A DNA stretch of 5,173 bases from an uncultured Pseudomonadota bacterium. GTDB taxonomy: Bacteria > Myxococcota_A > UBA796 > UBA9615. Each line of letters starts with the position of its first letter. Position 1 is the stretch's first letter. The translations under genes were made by a program, and so were the position numbers. Shown one piece after another: positions 1 to 5,173 of this stretch. The notes under the pieces are model-generated. The model was not told the DNA's origin and did no database searches. It saw only the letters and a list, made by a program, of their open reading frames with translations. The stretch lies in contig CALCXL010000097.1 of the NCBI GenBank assembly GCA_937907595.1, positions 1 through 5,173 of the forward strand. The letters run 5' to 3'.

Positions 1-1075
1 GCGGCGGCGCCCCGCCCTCGACCAGGCCCGCGAAGTTGCGCAGGTAGCCCAGGAAGGCCTCGCCCACGTCCACCGACCGCAGGTGCTCCCGCGACCAGGG
101 CGTGCTCGGGGGCGCGTAGCCCGCGGCCTGGGACGCCGTGGGCCAGTCGGGCTGCACGATGCCGGCGCGGCCCAGCACCACCACGTCGACCCCGGCCTGC
201 CGGGCCCGCTCGGCCTTGTCGCGAGCGTCGATCCCGCCCGCCACCAGGAGGGGCAGGTCGGCGGGGAGGACGTCGCGGAACGCGCGGGCCACGGGCGGCG
301 CGTCAGGCTGCCTGGGAGGGGGCCCGCCGGCGTCGCGCAGGCTGAGGTGCAGCCAGTCGATGCCGTCGTCGGCCAGCCAGCGGCCCACCTGCAGCGAGTC
401 CTCCAGCACCAGGCCGCGCTGGTCCCACAGGTCGACGGGGCTCAGGCGCACGCCCACGGCGAAGTCGGCCCGAACGGCGGCGCGCACCGCCTGCACGGTC
501 CGGCGCAGGAAGCGCGCCCGGTTCTCCAGGGAGCCGCCGAAGGCGTCGTCCCGCGGGTTGTCCAGAGGGGCGAGGAACTGGGTGAAGAGGTAGCCGTTGG
601 CGCCGTGCACCTCCACGCCGGCAAAGCCCGCGCTTTGGGCCCGCAGCGCGGCGGCCACGAAGTCGGCGACCACACGCTCGATGTCGGCCTCGGTCGCTCC
701 GCGCTGCCCCTCGGCGTCGACGGTGCTGAGCCGCGTGGGCGCCAGCTCCGCCTTGGCCCCGCCGTGGTGTAGCTGCACCACCCCCACGGCGCCGGCCGCC
801 GCCAGATCGGCGGCGAGTCCTCGCATCGCCTCCCCCTGCCCCTCCGTGGCGATGCCCAGCTGCCCGGCCCAGGCCTTGCCCTCCTCGCTGACGAAGGTGG
901 CGCAGGTCGACACCAGGCCGAAGCCACCGGTCGCCCGACGCAGCAGCCAGCGGGCCTCCACGGCGCTCAGGGTGCCGTCGGCGTCGCTCTGGCCGTTGGT
1001 CAGGGGGGCGAGGGCGATCCGGTTGCGCAGGGGCACGCCGTTGCGCAGGACAAAGGGCTGGTCGAGGTCGGACAC
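1..1075 (-). CDS. Old Yellow Enzyme family NADH:flavin oxidoreductase (C-terminus cut by window edge)
   Basis: A single open frame encodes 358 residues from a GTG at 1075 and runs off the left edge with no stop. It reads as an OYE-type FMN TIM barrel: N-terminal RNRIALAPLT (res 17-26, T26 matching the FMN-contacting Thr of OYE1), QLHHGG (101-106), VEVHGANGYL (154-163) with H157/N160/Y162 in the places of OYE1 H191/N194/Y196, FGGSLENRARF (179-189), GVRLSP (208-213, R210), VAGGI (278-282) and VVLGRA (299-304) ending in the family's PDWP. The family reduces activated C=C bonds (enones, enoates, some nitro compounds) with NAD(P)H, in the cytoplasm; the substrate here is unknown. His/Asn, rather than His/His, at the substrate pair is OYE1-like. 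Family members are about 350-380 aa, so little is missing. No extra iron-sulfur domain (2,4-dienoyl-CoA reductase type) is visible, though a C-terminal one lying off-window cannot be ruled out. GTG 1075 is chosen because a GGAG lies 7 bases before it; the frame stays open upstream into low-complexity Gly/Ala/Pro sequence. Confidence 0.9.
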   Translation of the reverse strand, partial: MSDLDQPFVLRNGVPLRNRIALAPLTNGQSDADGTLSAVEARWLLRRATGGFGLVSTCATFVSEEGKAWAGQLGIATEGQGEAMRGLAADLAAAGAVGVVQLHHGGAKAELAPTRLSTVDAEGQRGATEADIERVVADFVAAALRAQSAGFAGVEVHGANGYLFTQFLAPLDNPRDDAFGGSLENRARFLRRTVQAVRAAVRADFAVGVRLSPVDLWDQRGLVLEDSLQVGRWLADDGIDWLHLSLRDAGGPPPRQPDAPPVARAFRDVLPADLPLLVAGGIDARDKAERARQAGVDVVVLGRAGIVQPDWPTASQAAGYAPPSTPWSREHLRSVDVGEAFLGYLRNFAGLVEGGAPP

Positions 1076-1082
1076 GGGGGCG

Positions 1083-1086
1083 CTCC
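1083..1086 (-). promoter_or_regulatory. Ribosome binding site deciding the OYE gene start
   Basis: GGAG on the minus strand lies 7 bases before the GTG at 1075. It is the only good Shine-Dalgarno match upstream of any gene in this window and is the main reason for preferring this GTG to the open frame further upstream. Confidence 0.6.
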
Positions 1087-1102
1087 AGGGGTTGGGGAGC
1101 GA

Positions 1103-1108
1103 AGGGTA
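1103..1108 (-). promoter_or_regulatory. Possible -10 element for the OYE gene
   Basis: TACCCT on the minus strand fits a TANNNT -10 pattern. It lies 27 bases before the GTG, which would give a short leader of about 20 bases containing the GGAG. No convincing -35 element is seen, so this is a weak call. Confidence 0.22.
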
Positions 1109-1147
1109 GGCCCCGGCGCCCCCGCCCGCGACCTGCCCGATCGAGGG

Positions 1148-1160
1148 GGGGGCGGCCCCC
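1148..1160. repeat. Short G5-CGG-C5 inverted repeat
   Basis: GGGGG, a three-base CGG loop, then CCCCC, inside a run of eight Gs followed by CGG and five Cs. It could form a small hairpin in either transcript. No T-run follows, so it is not a typical intrinsic terminator; it may only reflect the high GC content. Confidence 0.3.
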
Positions 1161-1169
1161 AATCCGTCC

Positions 1170-1198
1170 TTGCGCAGATCCGCGAAACGGGGCAAAGA
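1170..1198 (+). promoter_or_regulatory. Weak candidate promoter for the secreted-protein gene
   Basis: TTGCGC (1170-1175), a 17-base spacer, then CAAAGA (1193-1198), which ends 6 bases before the ATG at 1205. The -35 hexamer is the same as the one proposed for boxC and sits at nearly the same distance from the start codon (35 versus 36 bases). The -10 match is poor (two of six), so the call rests on geometry. No good Shine-Dalgarno is present; the nearest G-run ends 12 bases before the ATG. Confidence 0.2.
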
Positions 1199-1204
1199 CC
1201 CTAC

Positions 1205-1738
1205 ATGCGCATTCCGTTCGTCCTCCTCTTCGCCGCCACCCTGCTCACGTCGCCCCTGGCGCACGCCGGTTCGGACCCCTGCAAGGGCATCAAGTCCCAC
1301 GCCGACAAGTTCGGCGTGACCACCCGCGGGACCATCGTGAACCTGGACGTCGGCGGCTACACCAAGCTGGCGCTGATCGAGGAGAACGGCGTCGCCACGC
1401 TCCAGGCCATGACGGTGCAGCGCGGCGGCTCCGACACCCCGCTCCCCGCCGGCCACCCCGCCAAGTTCGCCCTGGGTGGCGGCGTGCTGGAGCTCACGTC
1501 GCGGGAGGCCTCCGAGGCCGTCCTCAACGCCACCGACTCCACCGTCTTCACCCAGTGGCTGCTCAAGTTCGACGTCGACGCCGCCACGATGTCCCGCCTG
1601 GCCGGCGCGGCCGTGGAGGCGGTGCAGTTCGAGGTCCTGGGCAACAAGCACGAGCTGCCCGTGAAGAAGGCTGCCGGCAAGAAGATCCTGGCCACCGCGG
1701 CCTGCCTCGCGGCGACGCCCCCGGCACCCAAGGACTGA
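1205..1738 (+). CDS. Small secreted protein of unknown function
   Basis: A 177-residue protein opening with a classical Sec signal peptide: MR, a hydrophobic core (res 4-18), then AHA before glycine, giving predicted cleavage after A21. The export site is therefore the periplasm or outside the cell. It is not a lipoprotein, since no cysteine stands at the cleavage site. The mature part has two cysteines only, C26 near its N-terminus and C167 near its C-terminus, well placed for one disulfide joining the ends. The body looks like mixed strands and helices with no recognisable catalytic motif. A Lys-rich segment (about res 148-161, including KKAAGKK) precedes the final Cys, and the tail is Ala/Pro-rich. 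I do not recognise the family. It is divergent from the OYE gene and ends 29 bases before the hydroxy-acid oxidase start; that gene has its own -10-like motif, so co-transcription is possible but not required. ATG 1205 is supported by the signal peptide directly after it. Confidence 0.85.
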   Translation: MRIPFVLLFAATLLTSPLAHAGSDPCKGIKSHADKFGVTTRGTIVNLDVGGYTKLALIEENGVATLQAMTVQRGGSDTPLPAGHPAKFALGGGVLELTSREASEAVLNATDSTVFTQWLLKFDVDAATMSRLAGAAVEAVQFEVLGNKHELPVKKAAGKKILATAACLAATPPAPKD

Positions 1739-1754
1739 TCTTCGACGCCGGCCG

Positions 1755-1763
1755 CTACACTCC
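1755..1763 (+). promoter_or_regulatory. TACACT -10-like element close to the oxidase GTG start
   Basis: TACACT at 1756-1761 is followed by six Cs and then the GTG at 1768. Transcription normally starts about 7 bases after a -10, so the mRNA would begin at or near the start codon (leaderless); there is no Shine-Dalgarno. The 9-mer CTACACTCC (1755-1763) recurs exactly before boxC (3689-3697). No good -35 is found at the expected distance. Confidence 0.4.
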
Positions 1764-1767
1764 CCCC

Positions 1768-2850
1768 GTGACCAGCCCCCCCGTCAACGTCTTCGAGTTC
1801 GAGGCCCTGGCCCGAGCCGCCATCGATCCCATGACCTGGGACTACTACGCCTCAGGCGCCAACGACGAGCTCACCCTGCGCCGCAACCGCAGCGCCTGGG
1901 AGGAGGTCGCGCTGCACTACCGCGTGATGGTCGACGTCTCGCAGCGCGACCTCTCCACCACGGTCCTGGGCCACCGGATCTCCCTGCCCGTCTGCGCCGC
2001 CCCCACCGCCTTCCACCAGCTCGCGCACCCCGACGGCGAGCTGGCCACCGCCCGCGCCGTCGGCGACGCAGACAGCCTGATGATCCTGTCGTCGCTGTCC
2101 AACACGGCGGTGGAGGACGTGGTCGCCGCCACGAGCGCCCCGGTGTTCTTCCAGCTCTACGTCTACCGCGACCGCGGCGCGACCGAGGCCCTGGTCCGCC
2201 GGGTGGAGGCCGCCGGCTGCAAGGCCCTGGTGGTCACCGTCGACGCCCCCCTGCTCGGCCGCCGCGAGCGCGACGTGCGCAACCGCTTCCACCTGCCCGA
2301 GGGCTTCGCGGTGCGCAACCTGCAGGCCGCCGGCTACGGCGCCGTGGACGAGCGGCAGGGCGCCTCGGGCCTGGCCGCCTACTTCGCCGATCTGCTCGAT
2401 CCCGCGCTCAGCTGGAAGGACATCGCCTGGCTGCAGTCCCTCACGGACCTGCCGGTGGTGGTCAAGGGCGTGATCCGCGCCGACGACGCCCGCCGGGCCC
2501 GGGACGCTGGCGCCGCCGGCATCGTCGTCAGCAACCACGGCGGCCGGCAGTTGGACACCTCCCCCGGCACCATCGACGTCCTGCCCCGCATCGCCGACGC
2601 GGTGGGCGGCGACGTGGAGCTGCTCATCGACGGCGGGGTCCGGCGCGGCGTCGACGTGGTCAAGGCCCTGGCCTGGGGCGCCTCCGCGGTGCTCCTGGGC
2701 CGCCCGATCCTCTGGGGCCTGGGGGCCGGCGGCCGCGAGGGCGTGGCCCGGGTCTTCGAGCTCCTGCGCGACGAGCTCGACCTGGCCATGGCGCTCTGCG
2801 GCTGCCCCAGCGTCGCGCACATCACCCGCGATCTGGTGCAGCCCGGCTGA
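1768..2850 (+). CDS. FMN-dependent alpha-hydroxy-acid oxidase/dehydrogenase
   Basis: A complete 360-residue member of the family of glycolate oxidase, lactate oxidase and L-lactate or mandelate dehydrogenase, which oxidise (S)-2-hydroxy acids to 2-oxo acids with FMN. Family residues are in place: YYASGANDE (26-34, Y27 at the substrate Tyr position), APTAFHQLAHPDGE (78-91), QLY (129-131), TVDAP (157-161) then R165, VVKGV (231-235, K233), SNHGGRQLD (255-263) with catalytic base H257 and substrate-binding R260, and DGGVRRGVDVVKALAWGA (288-305) then GRP (311-313) for FMN phosphate. There is no cytochrome b2 domain and no signal or membrane segment, and length is normal, so it is a soluble cytoplasmic form. 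The glycolate oxidase Trp in SSWATSS is Leu110 here (SSLSNT), so glycolate is not assured; lactate or a longer 2-hydroxy acid fits as well. Whether O2 or another acceptor is used cannot be read from sequence. GTG 1768 gives the usual family N-terminus; the same frame is open further upstream, but only as a shadow of the preceding gene. Confidence 0.93.
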   Translation: MTSPPVNVFEFEALARAAIDPMTWDYYASGANDELTLRRNRSAWEEVALHYRVMVDVSQRDLSTTVLGHRISLPVCAAPTAFHQLAHPDGELATARAVGDADSLMILSSLSNTAVEDVVAATSAPVFFQLYVYRDRGATEALVRRVEAAGCKALVVTVDAPLLGRRERDVRNRFHLPEGFAVRNLQAAGYGAVDERQGASGLAAYFADLLDPALSWKDIAWLQSLTDLPVVVKGVIRADDARRARDAGAAGIVVSNHGGRQLDTSPGTIDVLPRIADAVGGDVELLIDGGVRRGVDVVKALAWGASAVLLGRPILWGLGAGGREGVARVFELLRDELDLAMALCGCPSVAHITRDLVQPG

Positions 2851-2881
2851 CCGGACGCCCCCCGGCCCGACCACCCACCGC
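2851..2881. other. Short convergent gap between the oxidase gene and boxR
   Basis: Only 31 bases lie between the two converging stop codons. They contain CCGG repeats and C-runs but no hairpin followed by a T-run, so no intrinsic terminator is seen for either gene. Termination may be Rho-dependent, or the transcripts may overlap. Confidence 0.5.
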
Positions 2882-3631
2882 TCAGGCCACCGCCGCCACC
2901 AACGCGTCCAGCGCCGCCTGCTCGCTGCGGCCCGAAGTCTGCACGGTGCAGGCCGCCAGCGCGTACAGCGGCTCGCGGGCCCGCAGGATCGCCCGCAGCT
3001 CGGCCATGGCGTCGCGGCGATCGGTCATGGGCCGGCTGTCCCCCTGCTCCACCACCCGGGCCATGTGCTCCTCCGGCCGCGCCCGCAGCCAGACCGTGCG
3101 GTAGTGCGATCGCACGAAGTCGAAGGCGTCGACGTGCCCCACGATGCCGCCGGACAGCGCCACCACGCAGCGCCCCTCCCCCACCAGCCGCTGCAGGCAC
3201 TCGAACTCCACCCGGCGGTACCAGGCCTCCCCGTGCAGCTGGAAGATGCCGGAGACGGTCATGCCCGCCTGCGCCTCGATGCGCTCGTCCAGCTCCACGA
3301 AGGGCAGGGCCAGCCGCAAGGCCAGGGACCGCCCCAGCGTCGTCTTGCCGGCGCCCCGCAAGCCCAACAAGGCCACGCCGCCGTCCCCCGGAGCGGCTGC
3401 CACCAACCCAGCGAGGGGCAGGTCCAGGGCGAGGGCTACGGCCAGCAGACGGCCGATGGCGATGTTGGCGGCGCCGTTCTCCAGCTGCGAGACAAAGCGC
3501 GGGCTCAACCCCGCCCCCTGCGCCAGCTCCCGAGCCGTCATGCCGAGTTCAGAGCGCCGCGCGCGCACGCGCTCGCCCACGCGCACGAGGAGGGCCGCTG
3601 CGTCGGGGCTGAGTTCGCTCACGGTCGGCAC
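2882..3631 (-). CDS. boxR: BoxR/BzdR-type benzoyl-CoA-responsive regulator (XRE HTH plus shikimate-kinase-like domain)
   Basis: A 249-residue two-domain protein. Residues 14-77 are an XRE/Cro-C1 helix-turn-helix: VRARRSELGMTARELAQGAG, then LSPRFVSQLENGAANI with recognition-helix residues near 43-51. Residues 86-249 resemble shikimate kinase: Walker A GLRGAGKTT (90-98), FVELDERIE (111-119), GEAWYRRVE (134-142), SGGI (160-163), a lid-like DSRPM (198-202) and RAREPLY (217-223). This fusion is the hallmark of BzdR and BoxR of Azoarcus, which repress benzoate genes and are released when benzoyl-CoA binds the kinase-like domain. Divergent orientation from boxC, 71 bases away, supports the same role here. 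The inter-domain linker is very short (about 8 residues). The start is GTG 3631: an in-frame TAA lies upstream, and the only nearby alternative is the GTG three codons in. No Shine-Dalgarno is visible, so poor translation or a leaderless mRNA is possible. A free-standing shikimate kinase is unlikely given the HTH. Confidence 0.9.
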   Translation of the reverse strand: MPTVSELSPDAAALLVRVGERVRARRSELGMTARELAQGAGLSPRFVSQLENGAANIAIGRLLAVALALDLPLAGLVAAAPGDGGVALLGLRGAGKTTLGRSLALRLALPFVELDERIEAQAGMTVSGIFQLHGEAWYRRVEFECLQRLVGEGRCVVALSGGIVGHVDAFDFVRSHYRTVWLRARPEEHMARVVEQGDSRPMTDRRDAMAELRAILRAREPLYALAACTVQTSGRSEQAALDALVAAVA

Positions 3632-3666
3632 TATATTTCTATGCCCGTCATCATGGAAGCATTATC

Positions 3667-3695
3667 TTGCGCGTGGCAGATCGCACCCCTACACT
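3667..3695 (+). promoter_or_regulatory. Candidate boxC promoter
   Basis: TTGCGC (3667-3672, three of six against TTGACA), a 17-base spacer, then TACACT (3690-3695, four of six against TATAAT). The -10 ends 7 bases before the ATG at 3703, so transcription would start at or next to the A of the start codon. No Shine-Dalgarno lies in between, so the mRNA is probably leaderless. Confidence 0.45.
3668..3685. promoter_or_regulatory. Candidate BoxR operator: TGCG-N10-CGCA inverted repeat
   Basis: TGCG (3668-3671) and CGCA (3682-3685) form an inverted repeat 18 bases long, a size that suits a dimeric HTH protein. It overlaps the proposed -35 and spacer of boxC, where a bound repressor would block RNA polymerase. 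From memory, the known BzdR operators carry TGCA cores in short palindromes; the half-sites here differ from that core by one base. Four-base arms can arise by chance in GC-rich DNA. Confidence 0.3.
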
Positions 3696-3702
3696 CCGCG
3701 CC

Positions 3703-5173
<1,471 letters not shown>

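Larger units (their letters stand above)
1076..1204. other. Divergent intergenic region
   Basis: These 129 bases separate the minus-strand OYE gene from the plus-strand secreted-protein gene and must hold both promoters. Visible elements are a G-run/C-run inverted repeat (1148-1160), a possible -10 for the OYE gene and a TTGCGC about 35 bases before the plus-strand ATG. The minus frame of the OYE gene stays open through the region, but the implied peptide is low-complexity Gly/Ala/Pro, so I treat it as non-coding. Confidence 0.6.
3632..3702. promoter_or_regulatory. Divergent boxR-boxC promoter/operator region
   Basis: These 71 bases separate the GTG of boxR from the ATG of boxC and must hold both promoters. 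The half next to boxR (about 3631-3667) is clearly richer in A and T than the rest of the window, including TATATTTCTAT at 3632-3642 and ATTATCTT at 3661-3668. The half next to boxC holds the TGCG/CGCA inverted repeat and the TACACT element. No good boxR promoter can be fixed: AT-rich hexamers occur on the minus strand (GATAAT, TAGAAA), but none has a matching -35. Confidence 0.65.

Noticed and set aside
83..772. Plus-strand open frames over the OYE gene
   Set aside because: They are Gly/Arg/Val/His-rich shadows, while the minus strand has a clear and continuous OYE sequence.
442..927. A 161-codon minus-strand frame overlapping the OYE gene
   Set aside because: It is out of frame with the OYE gene and shows Arg/Pro/Ser-rich shadow composition.
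1555..1767. N-terminal extension of the hydroxy-acid oxidase to an upstream ATG at 1555
   Set aside because: The extra 71 residues are the secreted-protein gene read out of frame. Family members start close to the NVFEFEALA segment, which the GTG at 1768 provides.
2841..2870. CCGG repeats after the oxidase stop as a terminator
   Set aside because: The arms are only four bases and no T-run follows on either strand.
1852..2874. A 340-codon minus-strand frame opposite the hydroxy-acid oxidase
   Set aside because: Same biased composition and no motif. The plus-strand gene here has a full set of family residues.
3673..3702. GTG at 3673 as an alternative boxC start
   Set aside because: It lies between the proposed -35 and -10, so it would not be in the mRNA, and it adds ten residues not expected in BoxC proteins.

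Overview
This is a very GC-rich window in which codons strongly favour G or C in third position. It holds five protein-coding genes, two of them cut by the window edges. Widespread GTG starts, weak Shine-Dalgarno sites and -10-like motifs 6 to 7 bases before start codons suggest a high-GC bacterium. A Myxococcota or similar proteobacterial lineage is my best guess, held with low confidence; an actinobacterium cannot be excluded from sequence alone.

Layout: (1) Bases 1-1075, minus strand: an Old Yellow Enzyme family FMN oxidoreductase, with its C-terminal end off the left edge. (2) 1076-1204: a divergent intergenic region. (3) 1205-1738, plus: a small secreted protein of unknown function with two cysteines near its mature ends. 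(4) 1768-2850, plus: a complete FMN-dependent alpha-hydroxy-acid oxidase/dehydrogenase (360 aa), starting at a GTG right after a TACACT motif. (5) 2882-3631, minus, convergent with (4): a BoxR/BzdR-type regulator, an XRE helix-turn-helix fused to a shikimate-kinase-like domain. (6) 3632-3702: a compact, comparatively AT-rich divergent promoter region with a candidate operator. (7) 3703 to the right edge, plus: boxC, the ring-opening 2,3-epoxybenzoyl-CoA dihydrolase, cut before its C-terminus.

The clearest biological unit is the divergent boxR-boxC pair, which marks the aerobic 'box' route for benzoate: benzoyl-CoA, then 2,3-epoxybenzoyl-CoA (BoxAB), then 3,4-dehydroadipyl-CoA semialdehyde plus formate (BoxC). 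The known BzdR/BoxR proteins repress such operons until benzoyl-CoA binds the kinase-like domain. The rest of the pathway (boxB, boxA, a benzoate-CoA ligase, an aldehyde dehydrogenase) would be expected beyond the right edge, but that is inference. The two flavoenzymes and the secreted protein on the left show no sequence link to benzoate metabolism and look like an ordinary neighbouring block. I see no mobile element, RNA gene, CRISPR array or clearly new system. The points most worth a second look are the regulator's short linker and retained kinase-site residues, the shared promoter/start arrangement that suggests leaderless mRNAs, and the unknown secreted protein.
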